Assembly: GCF_012911925.1 (NCBI RefSeq)
Contig: NZ_JAAXKY010000014.1
Location: forward strand, 1 to 64,000
DNA: 64,000 nt
From: Pseudonocardia xinjiangensis
GTDB taxonomy: Bacteria; Actinomycetota; Actinomycetes; Mycobacteriales; Pseudonocardiaceae
Reading direction: 5' to 3'
The position numbers and the translations under genes were made by a program. Under the pieces are notes generated by a model. It worked only from the letters and a program-made list of their open reading frames with translations, had not been told where the DNA came from and ran no database searches. How positions within the stretch are numbered: the stretch's first letter is position 1; every line of letters starts with the position of its first letter. Of the stretch, positions 7,775 to 16,057 are shown one piece after another.

Positions 7775-7825
7775 GGAGCTGGTGCTCCACTACAGACGGT
7801 GCTACAAAGTGGAGTAACTATTCCA
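7775..7825. promoter_or_regulatory. Divergent operator region between tetR and peroxiredoxin gene
   Basis: Three overlapping inverted repeats are visible: GGAGC-TGGT-GCTCC (7775-7788), CTCCACT...AGTGGAG (7785-7791 and 7808-7814), and TGGAGTAACTATTCCA (7810-7825). The last matches the site at 5504. This is a dense control region for the divergent pair. Confidence 0.6.
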
Positions 7826-7863
7826 TTCTGTCGGTGTCACCCGCCGACCCCGGAAGGACCACC

Positions 7864-8541
7864 ATGACCTCCACCGACCACGCCCTCGCTGCCCGCATCG
7901 CCGAGCTGGAAGCGAGCCTCGACGGCAAGCTGCCGGCCGGGGCGCGGGCGGCTTTCGCCGCCGAGCGCGAGCAGCTCGACGCCGCCGGCCTACCCGCGGG
8001 GATCGCCGACGTCGGCACGCCGATGCCTGACGCACCGCTGCTCGACGTCCACAGTGACCCGACCACTCTGGCGGAGGCGATCGGCGACGGAGCCGCCGTG
8101 GTGGTCTTCTACCGCGGCGCCTGGTGCCCGTACTGCAACCTCGCGCTGCGGACCTACGAGCAGGAGCTGCTTCCCGCGCTCCGCGAGCGCGGGGTGAGGC
8201 TGGTCGCGATCAGCCCGCAGCGTCCGGACGGCTCGCTGACCGTGCAGGAGACGAACGAGCTCAGCTACCCCGTCCTCTCCGATCCCGGCAACCGGATCGC
8301 CACCGAGCTGGGGATTCTCGCCCCCGTGCACGACGGCGCACATGCGGCCCAGGTCGAGCTCGGGCTGGACGTGGCCGCCGGTAACGCCGACGGCACGGCG
8401 ACACTGCCGATGCCGACCGTCGTGGTGGTCGACCGGGGGCGTGTCGCGTGGATCGACGTGCACCCGAACTACGCCACCCGGACGGAGTCGGCCGACATCC
8501 TCGCTGCGGTGTCGGCCACCGTGGCCGCCACCGGAACGTGA
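7864..8541 (+). CDS. Peroxiredoxin-like AhpC/TSA family protein
   Basis: 225 aa with a thioredoxin-fold AhpC/TSA domain. The motif 'VVFYRGAWCPYCN' places the cysteine pair at Cys88 and Cys91. The long N-terminal helix (residues 1-45) is typical of the peroxiredoxin-like group found beside TetR regulators. It probably reduces peroxides or quinone-derived electrophiles in the cytosol using a thiol donor. The divergent TetR at 7125 and the palindromes between them point to induction by an aromatic or oxidising signal. ATG 7864 has GGAAGGA upstream. Confidence 0.85.
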   Translation: MTSTDHALAARIAELEASLDGKLPAGARAAFAAEREQLDAAGLPAGIADVGTPMPDAPLLDVHSDPTTLAEAIGDGAAVVVFYRGAWCPYCNLALRTYEQELLPALRERGVRLVAISPQRPDGSLTVQETNELSYPVLSDPGNRIATELGILAPVHDGAHAAQVELGLDVAAGNADGTATLPMPTVVVVDRGRVAWIDVHPNYATRTESADILAAVSATVAATGT

Positions 8542-8569
8542 TCGCGCAGGGCGCCGCCGGGGGCCGCCG

Positions 8570-9187
8570 ATGAGCGCGCCCGTGTTCGACGCGGCACTCC
8601 GAGGAGCACCCACCTTCCTGGTGGGCAGCGACGGTCGTGTGGCCGGCCTCGCTGTCCACCGGTTGCGCCGCCCCGCCGACGGCGACGATGCGTGGCTGCT
8701 CGACCGCTGCGCCGGGCCCGTCGTCGACCTTGGCTGCGGACCGGGCCGGCTGCTGGTCGCGCTGGCGGAGCGGGGGATCCCGGCGCTCGGGGTGGACCAC
8801 TCTCCCGTCGCGCAGGCCCACTGCCGCAGGCGCCGGGTGGCGATGGTGCGCCGCGACCTGTTCGCGGCCCTCCCCGAGGAGGGCCGCTGGTGGCACGTCC
8901 TGCTCGCCGACGGCAACATCGGCATCGGGGGCGATCCCGCCTCGTTGCTGACCCGCGCGGCTCGCCTGCTGCGTCCCGGCGGCACTCTGCTGGTGGAGAC
9001 CCATCCCGAGCCGGAGCGGGCCTGGTCCGGGACGGTTCGCGTGTGTTCGGCCGGCCGGCTCGGTCCGGCCGTCCCCTGGGCGGCGGTCGGCTCCGCGGCG
9101 CTGCGCAGGCTGGGCCGGTCGCTCGGGCTGCGCGAGGGACCGGGCCGGGACGGGCGTCGCTGCTTCGTCGAGCTGACGGCCGGCTGA
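8570..9187 (+). CDS. Class I SAM-dependent methyltransferase
   Basis: 205 aa. Motif I is clear (VVDLGCGPGRLL), followed by 'GVDHSPVAQAHC' for the ribose-binding acidic strand and 'LLRPGGTLLVETHPE' late in the fold. The substrate is unknown. It lies just upstream of a molybdenum oxidoreductase gene with the same direction. I have seen no evidence for a shared pathway beyond that proximity. The start ATG 8570 has no strong ribosome site, and the gap to the peroxiredoxin is only 28 bases, so they may be co-transcribed. Confidence 0.8.
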   Translation: MSAPVFDAALRGAPTFLVGSDGRVAGLAVHRLRRPADGDDAWLLDRCAGPVVDLGCGPGRLLVALAERGIPALGVDHSPVAQAHCRRRRVAMVRRDLFAALPEEGRWWHVLLADGNIGIGGDPASLLTRAARLLRPGGTLLVETHPEPERAWSGTVRVCSAGRLGPAVPWAAVGSAALRRLGRSLGLREGPGRDGRRCFVELTAG

Positions 9188-9335
9188 TGACGCCGTTCGC
9201 GCCCGCCGATGCGGCGGACCGTGGGACGGCGAGCGAGCGCCCCTTGTGGCTTTCTTACCGACCTGTCGCTCGACCGGTTACGGGCGTCGGCCGCCGTAGG
9301 GTCTGGAGCGCACACACCACTCACCGGAGGATCCG

Positions 9336-10628
9336 ATGACACGCCCCGAGGTCCGCCCGCGTCCACGCGAGAGAACGGCGCCGCCGATGCCCCGGTTCCG
9401 CAGTCCTCTACGTGGCCCCTGGCTGACCTCGGTGTTCGGAGCCGTGCTGCTCGCGGCGCTGCCCCTCGTCGTGATCACCGGCCTGCTCGACTACGTCGCC
9501 TACGGCGCCGGGCAGAGCATCCCCGGCGACGTCGGGTGGCTGCACCTTCCCGCTTTCGACTGGCCCACGCGCCCGTCGTGGCTGTTCCGGCTGACCCAGG
9601 GGCTGCACGTCGGGCTCGGGCTCATCGTCGTCCCGGTCGTCCTGGCCAAGCTGTGGTCGGTCATCCCCAAGCTGTTCGAGTGGCCCCCGGCCCGCACGCC
9701 CGCGAAGCTGCTCGAGCGCGCCTCGCTGCTGCTGCTCGTCGGCAGCATCCTCTTCGAGATCGTCACCGGGCTGCTCAACATCCAGTACGACTACGTGTTC
9801 GGTTTCAGCTTCTACACCGGGCACTACCTGGGGGCGTGGGTCTTCATCGCCGCGTTCGTCGCCCACGTCGCCCTCAAGCTGCCCACGATGCTCCGGTCCC
9901 TGCGCACCCGGTCCCTGCGCGCCGAGCTGCGGACCCCGCTCGCGGAGACCCGCCCCGAGGAGCCCGACGGTGAGATCGGGCTGGTCCCGACCGACCCCGC
10001 CCCACCCACGATGAGCCGCAGGGGAGCGCTCGCCCTCGTCGGTGGCGGCGTGGTGTTCGTCGTTGCGCTCACGGCCGGGCAGACGATCGGCGGCCCGCTC
10101 CGCCCCCTCGCGCTGCTGCTTCCGCGCAGCCGGACGCCGGGCGGCGAACCCGCCAACGACTACCCGGTGAACCGCACCGCCGCCGCCGCCACGATCGACC
10201 CCGCCGCCACCGGTGCGGCGTGGCGGCTGGATATGACCGGCGGCCCCGCGGCACAGCGGCTCGACCGGGCGATGCTGCTCGCCGGCTCCGAGTCGTTGCC
10301 GCTGCACACCGCCACCCTTCCGATCGCCTGCGTCGAGGGCTGGTCGACCGTCCAGACCTGGACGGGGGTGCGGCTTCGTGACCTCGCTGCGCTCGCCGGC
10401 GTCCCGAACCCGGGCTCGGCTTTCGTCGACTCGCTCGACCCCGGCCCGTTCGGCCGGGTCACGCTGACGGGCGGTCAGGTCGTCGACCCGGACGCGTTGC
10501 TGGCCCTGCAGGTCAACGGCGCCGATCTCAGCCCGGACCACGGCTTCCCGGCCCGGGTCATCGTCCCCGCCCTGCCCGGCGTGCACTGCACGAAGTGGGT
10601 CCGTTCGATCAACTTCCGGGCCGCGTGA
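9336..10628 (+). CDS. Membrane molybdopterin oxidoreductase with fused cytochrome-b-like domain
   Basis: 430 aa. Residues about 25-185 hold four hydrophobic helices with histidines (for example LTQGLHVGLG and YTGHYLGAW) resembling a di-heme cytochrome b. A fifth helix lies at about 228-247. The C-terminal 140 residues match the sulfite-oxidase-type molybdopterin domain, including the candidate molybdenum-ligand cysteine in 'LPIACVEGWS' and a final 'GVHCTKWVRSI'. The enzyme should be anchored in the membrane with the catalytic domain outside, passing electrons to or from quinone. The substrate is unknown. A good GGAGGA site precedes ATG 9336. The next gene overlaps its stop by one base, so the two are coupled. 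Confidence 0.85.
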   Translation: MTRPEVRPRPRERTAPPMPRFRSPLRGPWLTSVFGAVLLAALPLVVITGLLDYVAYGAGQSIPGDVGWLHLPAFDWPTRPSWLFRLTQGLHVGLGLIVVPVVLAKLWSVIPKLFEWPPARTPAKLLERASLLLLVGSILFEIVTGLLNIQYDYVFGFSFYTGHYLGAWVFIAAFVAHVALKLPTMLRSLRTRSLRAELRTPLAETRPEEPDGEIGLVPTDPAPPTMSRRGALALVGGGVVFVVALTAGQTIGGPLRPLALLLPRSRTPGGEPANDYPVNRTAAAATIDPAATGAAWRLDMTGGPAAQRLDRAMLLAGSESLPLHTATLPIACVEGWSTVQTWTGVRLRDLAALAGVPNPGSAFVDSLDPGPFGRVTLTGGQVVDPDALLALQVNGADLSPDHGFPARVIVPALPGVHCTKWVRSINFRAA

Positions 10629-11116
10629 TGGGCACGTTCATCAGCCGCTACGGCGCTCGGCCCGCGCACCTCGCGCTCCTGCTGGTCTCCTTCGCCGTCG
10701 CCGCCTACGCCGCGTCGTTCCTGCTCGGCGACCCGGCGCTGCTCACCGTGCTCGTCTGGTTCGTCGGCGCCGCGGTGGTCCACGACCTGGTGCTGTTCCC
10801 GCTGTACGCGGCGGCCGACGGCTTCCTCACCGCGACGGTCGCCCGGCTGCCGCGCCCGCGCGTCCCGGTCATCAACCACATCCGGATCCCGGCGCTGGGC
10901 GCGGGCCTGACCCTGCTGATGTTCCTGCCGGGCATCATCCGCCAGGGCGGGGTGACGCACATGGCGGCCACCGGCCTGGACCAGCAGCCGTACCTGGGCC
11001 GCTGGCTCTGGCTGGTGGTGGTGCTGTTCGCCGTCTCCGCGGTGGTCTACGGGGTGCGGCTGCTGCTCGCCCGGCGGAGCACGGGTGACCTTCCGGCCGG
11101 GGCCGGCGCGACGTGA
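10628..11116 (+). CDS. Small integral membrane protein partnered with molybdenum oxidoreductase
   Basis: 162 aa with about four membrane helices (near 15-38, 45-65, 95-112, 125-150). The start overlaps the previous stop in a TGATG junction, showing translational coupling to the oxidoreductase. It carries no recognised catalytic motif. A structural or assembly role for the membrane enzyme is an inference from the overlap only. Confidence 0.7.
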   Translation: MGTFISRYGARPAHLALLLVSFAVAAYAASFLLGDPALLTVLVWFVGAAVVHDLVLFPLYAAADGFLTATVARLPRPRVPVINHIRIPALGAGLTLLMFLPGIIRQGGVTHMAATGLDQQPYLGRWLWLVVVLFAVSAVVYGVRLLLARRSTGDLPAGAGAT

Positions 11117-11290
11117 CGGCCGGAACATCGGCCGCTGCCGGAGTGTTGTTCACAGAGCGTCCGTCGGGTGGACTGCGCCGTGGAACTCGGGAACCGGGAC
11201 ACGAGTTGACGGGAAAGACGAGCGTCGCACGAACGACGCCGACAGACACAGCTATGACGAGCGGCTGTTCGAGACCGAGGAGGCCACACG

Positions 11291-11806
11291 GTGGCAACTG
11301 AGACGGCGATTCTGGCTGGCGGCTGCTTCTGGGGAGCGCAGGAGTTGCTGCGCAAGCGCCCGGGAGTGATCTCGACGCGAGTCGGTTACTCCGGCGGCGA
11401 CACCCCGAATGCCACCTACCGCAACCACGGCGACCACGCCGAGGCGGTCGAGATCGTCTTCGACCCCGACGTGATCTCGTTCCGGGACGTGCTGGAGTTC
11501 TTCTTCCAGATCCACGACCCGTCGACGAAGAACCGTCAGGGCAACGACGTGGGCCGCAGCTACCGCTCCGCGATCTTCTACACGAGCGAGGAGCAGAAGC
11601 GCGTCGCCCTCGACACGATCGCGGATGTCGACGCGTCGGGCATCTGGCCCGGCAAGGTCGTCACCGAGGTGGCCGCGGCCGGGCCGTTCTGGGTGGCCGA
11701 AGAGGACCACCAGGACTACCTGCAGAAGTACCCCAACGGTTACACCTGCCACTTCGTGCGGCCCGACTGGAAGCTCCCGCACCGCCAGGTGCAGTCGGCC
11801 CGGTAG
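11291..11806 (+). CDS. msrA: Peptide methionine sulfoxide reductase MsrA
   Basis: 171 aa, full length. It reduces the S-epimer of methionine sulfoxide in proteins. The catalytic motif GGCFWGAQE with the nucleophilic Cys is at residues 10-18. '[19 protein letters not shown]' and '[19 protein letters not shown]' are typical. It starts at GTG 11291 after GAGGAGG. No MsrB gene is adjacent. Confidence 0.95.
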   Translation: MATETAILAGGCFWGAQELLRKRPGVISTRVGYSGGDTPNATYRNHGDHAEAVEIVFDPDVISFRDVLEFFFQIHDPSTKNRQGNDVGRSYRSAIFYTSEEQKRVALDTIADVDASGIWPGKVVTEVAAAGPFWVAEEDHQDYLQKYPNGYTCHFVRPDWKLPHRQVQSAR

Positions 11807-11850
11807 GGGCCCCGTATCGGCGCGCTGAGGCCCGCCGCGTACTAGCCTGC

Positions 11851-11884
11851 AGCAGAGACTGTACTCAACGGTACAGTCTCTGCT
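11851..11884. promoter_or_regulatory. Perfect 14-bp inverted repeat before PhlG-like gene
   Basis: AGCAGAGACTGTAC-TCAACG-GTACAGTCTCTGCT ends only 12 bases before the GTG start at 11897 and lies 45 bases after msrA. The symmetric ACTGTAC/GTACAGT core looks like a TetR-type operator. The position could also serve as terminator for msrA. The lack of spacing to the start favours repression of the downstream gene. No regulator gene is adjacent. Confidence 0.6.
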
Positions 11885-11896
11885 GACAGGAGCATC

Positions 11897-12769
11897 GTGT
11901 TCACGTACGAGACGACCAGTGCCGACGAGGCACCCGCACCTGCCTCCTACGCGGTCGAGGACCGCTACCTGGGCTACCGGGACGCGGATCGCGCCAGGCC
12001 GTACGCCAAGTACCTCCGGGACGACACCCTTCCCCTGCAACCGCACGTCCCCGAGGTTCTCCTGGCGGGGATGGCGCCCACCGAGTACGGCTACGACATC
12101 GCCGACGCGGCCCGCATCCTCTCCCGTCCGGGCCACCACAAGATGGAGACCGGCTGGACGAGGCTCGACAGCGGCGTCGTCACGGTGGCCGTCCACACCG
12201 ACATGCCCGGCGTGACCGGCGAGATGTGGGACTGGTGGATGGGCTGGCACAGCTGCGAGTCCAGCAGGTACAAGCTGTGGCATCCCGACGCGCACCAGTT
12301 CACCGCAGTCGGAGAGCCCAGGAGTGCGGACACCGCCCTGAGCGACCGGCAGCGCTACGTGGACAACGTCTCCTACGTGGACGAGTACGTCGGTGGCGTC
12401 CTCACCCCGCTCGCCATCCGGTTCGTCGATCCCGCTCGGCTCGGCTTCGACGCCCCCCGCCCAGGAGCCACGGTCATCGCCGGCCGGGTCGGCCTCAGCG
12501 TCGCGCCGGTCGCCTTCGGCTGGGTCGTGCACCAGGTGCGCCCCATCGACACCGGCGCCGAGATGCGGAGCCGGTTCTTCCTGAACCACCTGGAGCACCT
12601 CGACCTGCCGGGCGCCTCGGTGGCCACCCCGCCCAGCGGCCGCGCGCCCGTCGCACAACCCGACATGGCAGCCCTCGGCGCCGCCCTCCTGCATCACTGT
12701 GCCGCCGAGATGAACCACCTCTCGTCCTTTTTGCCCGTATTGCACGAGGAGTTCGCCGGCACCCCGTGA
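11897..12769 (+). CDS. PhlG-like C-C hydrolase (DAPG/phloretin hydrolase family)
   Basis: 290 aa, close to the family length. PhlG of Pseudomonas is a zinc enzyme that removes an acetyl group from 2,4-diacetylphloroglucinol; relatives cleave phloretin. Conserved blocks are 'WWMGWHSCESSRYKLWHP' (residues 113-130) and 'HHCAAEMNHLSSF' (266-278). Candidate zinc ligands are His129, Glu163, His267 and Glu271, matching the published His/Glu/His/Glu set in order and spacing. The natural substrate here is probably an acyl-phloroglucinol or plant flavonoid product taken up from the surroundings, since no phloroglucinol synthase is nearby. A perfect inverted repeat sits directly before the start, implying tight repression. 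Confidence 0.85.
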   Translation: MFTYETTSADEAPAPASYAVEDRYLGYRDADRARPYAKYLRDDTLPLQPHVPEVLLAGMAPTEYGYDIADAARILSRPGHHKMETGWTRLDSGVVTVAVHTDMPGVTGEMWDWWMGWHSCESSRYKLWHPDAHQFTAVGEPRSADTALSDRQRYVDNVSYVDEYVGGVLTPLAIRFVDPARLGFDAPRPGATVIAGRVGLSVAPVAFGWVVHQVRPIDTGAEMRSRFFLNHLEHLDLPGASVATPPSGRAPVAQPDMAALGAALLHHCAAEMNHLSSFLPVLHEEFAGTP

Positions 12770-12816
12770 CCTTTCCGGTCACGACACCGACTCGGATTGC
12801 GGAAATGCCCGGGCAT

Positions 12817-12854
12817 GACAACGGGCCCATCTCGAGTGAGATGGGCCCGTTGTC
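12817..12854. terminator. Bidirectional terminator between convergent genes
   Basis: A perfect 17-base stem (12817-12833 with 12838-12854) and a GAGT loop sit between the ends of the PhlG-like gene (+) and the GlsB gene (-), serving both. Confidence 0.85.
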
Positions 12855-12863
12855 GGGCGAGCG

Positions 12864-13142
12864 TCAGTGCCTTACGGAACGGCGTCCGTAGAGGTTGGCC
12901 ACGAGGACGACCCCGATTGCGGCGACGATGACCTGCACGATCAGCTCGAGCCAGTCGATCCCGCTGGTAGCGGTCGGGATACCGATCGCGCGAGCGATGA
13001 AGGTGCCGATGAACGCGGCGACGATCCCGACCACGATGGTGAGCCAGATGGGAATTGGCTGCCGGCCGGGAACGACCAGGCGACCCAATGCCCCGATGAT
13101 CGCCCCGATGACGATCGCGGTGATGATGCCGGTGACGGTCAC
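12864..13142 (-). CDS. GlsB/YeaQ/YmgE family membrane protein
   Basis: 92 aa. It shows three hydrophobic helices: 'IITAIVIGAIIGALGRLVVPG', 'IWLTIVVGIVAAFIGTFIARAIG' and 'ELIVQVIVAAIGVVLVANLYG'. The glycine pattern is that of the transglycosylase-associated/YeaQ stress protein family, whose biochemical role is unclear. Start GTG 13142 has a perfect GGAGG 4 bases before. The longer frame starting at 13253 is not needed. Confidence 0.9.
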   Translation of the reverse strand: MTVTGIITAIVIGAIIGALGRLVVPGRQPIPIWLTIVVGIVAAFIGTFIARAIGIPTATSGIDWLELIVQVIVAAIGVVLVANLYGRRSVRH

Positions 13143-13339
13143 AGTTCCTCCAGCGTATGGCGGGCCGACAGTTCGGCCCGGCTCAGTAGTTGTCCCCGTT
13201 CGAGGCGCGGCTGAATCCACAAACTCGCTCTGTGACCGATTCGAAACCATCATTGCGCCGGATGGGTGAACGGGGATGACCCCTGACTACGACGTCCCGG
13301 GCCCGCTGGTCCGGGGGGAGTGGCGCCTCCGGCCGTGGC

Positions 13340-14020
13340 TCAACGCTCCGCGGCGGCCAGGGCGCGTCGGAGTGTGTCGACGTCCGCGGGCACGCCCGGC
13401 GAATCCGTGAAGTTCGGGTCGCCGCCCGAGTAGACCGGGCCGTACGACGGGGTGCCGGGCTGGAAGCGCCAGCCCTCGGCGAGTGGGCCGACGTCGACCG
13501 CGTCGTAGCCGATCCCGTCGAGGAACGCCGTCACCGTCGCCTTCGCCTGCGCGTTGTCGCCCGCGATCGCCAGTGGGCTGCGCTCAGGGGATCCGGCCGG
13601 CCGCGGCAGCGCCTGGAGGTGCCTGTAGAAGATGTTGTTGAAGCCCTTGACGACGTGAGCGGTCCCCAGGTGCTTCTGGAGCAGCTCGCTGCTGGTGGTG
13701 GAGCCGTCGTCCAGCTCGGGGAAGTGCCCGTCGCGGTCGGGGTAGTAGTTGTTCGTGTCGATGACGACCTTTCCGGCGAGCGGTTCGACCGGCACGCTCC
13801 GGTAGGCCTTGAAGGGGACGGTCACCACGACCACGTCGCCTGCCTCGGCCGCCTCGGCCGGTGTGGCGGCCCGGGCGTGCGACCCCAGTTCGTCGACCAG
13901 CTCCTGGAGCGTCTCCGGCCCGCGCGAGTTGCTCAGCACCACGTCGTAACCACCGGCGACGGCGAGCCGTGCCACGGTGCCGCCGATCAAACCGGCACCG
14001 ATCAGTCCGATTGTTGTCAC
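13340..14020 (-). CDS. F420-dependent NADP reductase-like dehydrogenase
   Basis: 226 aa. An N-terminal Rossmann fold (GLIGAGLIGGTVARLA) is followed by 'SNSRGPETL', 'VVTVPFKAY' and 'VIDTNNYYPDRDG', as in the F420H2:NADP oxidoreductase/COG2085 family. It likely moves hydride between NADP and either F420 or a small substrate. Coenzyme F420 synthesis is supported elsewhere in this window by cofC. Monocistronic. Confidence 0.8.
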   Translation of the reverse strand: MTTIGLIGAGLIGGTVARLAVAGGYDVVLSNSRGPETLQELVDELGSHARAATPAEAAEAGDVVVVTVPFKAYRSVPVEPLAGKVVIDTNNYYPDRDGHFPELDDGSTTSSELLQKHLGTAHVVKGFNNIFYRHLQALPRPAGSPERSPLAIAGDNAQAKATVTAFLDGIGYDAVDVGPLAEGWRFQPGTPSYGPVYSGGDPNFTDSPGVPADVDTLRRALAAAER

Positions 14021-14169
14021 GTCGGAGACAGCTCCGGCGTCTGAGTATGTATTCCCCGGAAGTCCGCCCCGGCGTGGGAGAGGTCACAGAACGAAGGGCG
14101 GGTGACCGCCGTGTGGTGATCAACGCGCTCGTCGAGCGCGACGTGAGCTGATCCGTGGGGGTAGTGGGC

Positions 14170-14556
14170 ATGCAGTGGTACACGAAGGTTCTGCGCCAGT
14201 ACGTGAACTTCGGCGGCCGAGCCCGGCGAACCGAGTTCTGGATGTTCACCCTGTTCAGCGTGATCGTCGCAGCGGTCCTCCGCCTTGGGGACGCCCTCCT
14301 GTTCTCGACGTCGGGACAGCCGACGGTCGCGTGGCTCAGCACGATCTACGGGCTGGCGGTCGCACTCCCGACGCTGGCCGTCGGCGCCCGGCGCCTGCAC
14401 GACACGGGCCGTAGCGGGTGGTGGCAGCTCCTGGCGGTCATCCCGGTGATCGGCGCCATCGTGCTCATCGTGTTCTACGCGACCGCTGGGGAGCCCTCCG
14501 CCAACAAGTACGGGCCCGACCCGAAGGCCCTCCCGGCCGACTACCTCATCCGCTGA
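14170..14556 (+). CDS. DUF805 small membrane protein
   Basis: 128 aa. It has the typical DUF805 N-terminus (MQWYTKVLRQYVNFGGRARR) and the family motif 'GARRLHDTGRSGWWQL', with four membrane helices. Function is unknown; members are thought to be membrane stress proteins. ATG 14170 is chosen because it fits the conserved family start; the GTG at 14155 would add five residues. Confidence 0.85.
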   Translation: MQWYTKVLRQYVNFGGRARRTEFWMFTLFSVIVAAVLRLGDALLFSTSGQPTVAWLSTIYGLAVALPTLAVGARRLHDTGRSGWWQLLAVIPVIGAIVLIVFYATAGEPSANKYGPDPKALPADYLIR

Positions 14557-14578
14557 GCGGGAGCCTGCCGTCGGATCG

Positions 14579-15526
14579 TCACACGCGCCCGTAGCTCTCG
14601 ACGAGCTCCGCTCCCAGGCGGGCGAGCTCGGCCCTGACGGACGGCGGCTCGACCACCTCGACGGTCGCTCCCCAGCCTGCGAGCTTCTCCGCGATCGAGA
14701 TCGCCATGGGCGCCGCGACGCGGACCCGGACGCGCCCGTCGTCGAGCGTGTCGATGGGCTCGCAGTGCCGTCCGAAATGGTCGCGCAGCACCGGTAGCAG
14801 CCGCGCGGAGATGAGCACGGTGGCCGAGAGGAGCGAGCGATGCTGCTCCACCTCGTCGACCACCCGCTCCCACTCGCGCGACAGCTCGAAGCCGGCGGGT
14901 CTCTCGGCGGCGAGGTCGGTGACGGTCGCCTCGACGATCCGGTCGACGCGGAACGTCCGCTGTTCCTTCTCGGTGCCGGCGACGAGGTACCAGACGTCGT
15001 CCTTGTCGACGAGGCCCCACGGGTCGACGAGGCGGCGCGTCCTCGTGTGCCCGCGGCTCTCGTACTCCAGCGAGACCTTGCGGCGGCGGACGACGGCCTC
15101 CTGGAGGGTGTCGACCCGCTCGGGGCGTACGCGGTCCCGCTCGCCCCACCGCGTGGAGTCGACCACGACGGCGTGGGCCGCGGCCTCCGCCTCGGCCCGG
15201 AACGTGTCGGGCAGCGCTCTGACGAGCTTGCGCAGTGCCGACCGGACCGGCGGGGCGACGGACGCGGCGGGACCCGCGAGCAGGAACAGCGCCGTCGCCT
15301 CGGCAGAGGTGAGGCCGGTGAGGTCGGTGCGGGCGCCCCCGACGAGCGACCACCCGCCGCCGCGTCCGGGCTGGGGATAGACGGGGACACCTGCGGTGGA
15401 CAACGCCTCCAGGTCACGGCGGGCAGTGGCCACCGACACCTCGAGCTCGGCTGCCACCTCGGCCGCGGTCACCCGACCGCGGGCCTGCATCAGGAGCAGC
15501 GTGGCCACCAGCCGATCTGCGCGCAT
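14579..15526 (-). CDS. WYL-domain HTH transcriptional regulator
   Basis: 315 aa. The N-terminal DeoR-type winged helix has 'VTAAEVAAELEVSVATARRDLEALS', and 'GRGGGWSLVGG' marks the wing. The central WYL domain (about 140-210) has 'DVWYLVAGTEKEQRTFRVDRI', and a C-terminal WCX extension follows. It senses an unknown nucleic acid or metabolite. It is divergent from the VOC/YdeI pair at 15632. A 9-bp inverted repeat at 15546 between them is its probable operator. Confidence 0.9.
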   Translation of the reverse strand: MRADRLVATLLLMQARGRVTAAEVAAELEVSVATARRDLEALSTAGVPVYPQPGRGGGWSLVGGARTDLTGLTSAEATALFLLAGPAASVAPPVRSALRKLVRALPDTFRAEAEAAAHAVVVDSTRWGERDRVRPERVDTLQEAVVRRRKVSLEYESRGHTRTRRLVDPWGLVDKDDVWYLVAGTEKEQRTFRVDRIVEATVTDLAAERPAGFELSREWERVVDEVEQHRSLLSATVLISARLLPVLRDHFGRHCEPIDTLDDGRVRVRVAAPMAISIAEKLAGWGATVEVVEPPSVRAELARLGAELVESYGRV

Positions 15527-15545
15527 GCGACGATTCTCCCAGACA

Positions 15546-15568
15546 AAGTGCTCACTAGATGAGCACTT
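15546..15568. promoter_or_regulatory. Operator palindrome between WYL regulator and VOC gene
   Basis: AAGTGCTCA-CTAGA-TGAGCACTT has perfect 9-base arms. It begins 20 bases from the WYL gene start and lies about 64 bases before the VOC gene, the expected place for autoregulation of a divergent pair. Confidence 0.7.
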
Positions 15569-15631
15569 ACCGGGCCCATGATGACGGTGTTCACCGCGGC
15601 GGACAGGCCGCCCCGATCACAGGGAGCACCG

Positions 15632-16057
15632 ATGTTCCGAGGATTCGCCACCATCAGCTTCTACGCGGACGAGCTGGCTGCGGCGCGGGACTGGTACACG
15701 GAGCTGCTGGGCATCGAGCCGTACTACTTCTTCCCTCCGGCGCCGGCGGCGCCCGCGTACGTCGAGTTCAGGGTCGGCGACGACGGGGACGAGCTCGGCT
15801 TCATAGACCGCAGGTACGCCCCCGGCGGGGCGTCCGCAGCCCCCGGCGGCGCGGTGATGCACTGGCACGTCGACGACCTCGCCGCCACGGTGGAGAAGCT
15901 GCTCAAGATGGGCGCCACCGAGTACCAGCCCATCACCGAGCACGGCGATGGATCGGGGTTCGCGACCGCGTCGGTGGTCGACCCGTTCGGCAACGTCCTC
16001 GGCGTCATGCACAACCCGCACTACGTCGAGGTCCTCGCCGCCCGGACGAAGGCGTGA
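15632..16057 (+). CDS. VOC superfamily (glyoxalase/dioxygenase-like) protein
   Basis: 141 aa with two beta-alpha-beta-beta-beta units of the vicinal oxygen chelate fold: 'ATISFYADELAAARDWYTELLGIEP' and 'VMHWHVDDLAATVEKLLKMGA', ending 'VVDPFGNVLGVMHNPHY'. It could be a glyoxalase-like, dioxygenase or antibiotic-binding protein; the fold does not decide. ATG 15632 follows AGGGAG. It overlaps the next gene (GTGA) and is divergent from the WYL regulator, which probably controls both. Confidence 0.85.
   Translation: MFRGFATISFYADELAAARDWYTELLGIEPYYFFPPAPAAPAYVEFRVGDDGDELGFIDRRYAPGGASAAPGGAVMHWHVDDLAATVEKLLKMGATEYQPITEHGDGSGFATASVVDPFGNVLGVMHNPHYVEVLAARTKA

Noticed and set aside
11117..11290. Small plus-strand frames before msrA
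   Set aside because: No ribosome site and no recognisable protein; msrA starts with its own GAGGAGG site.
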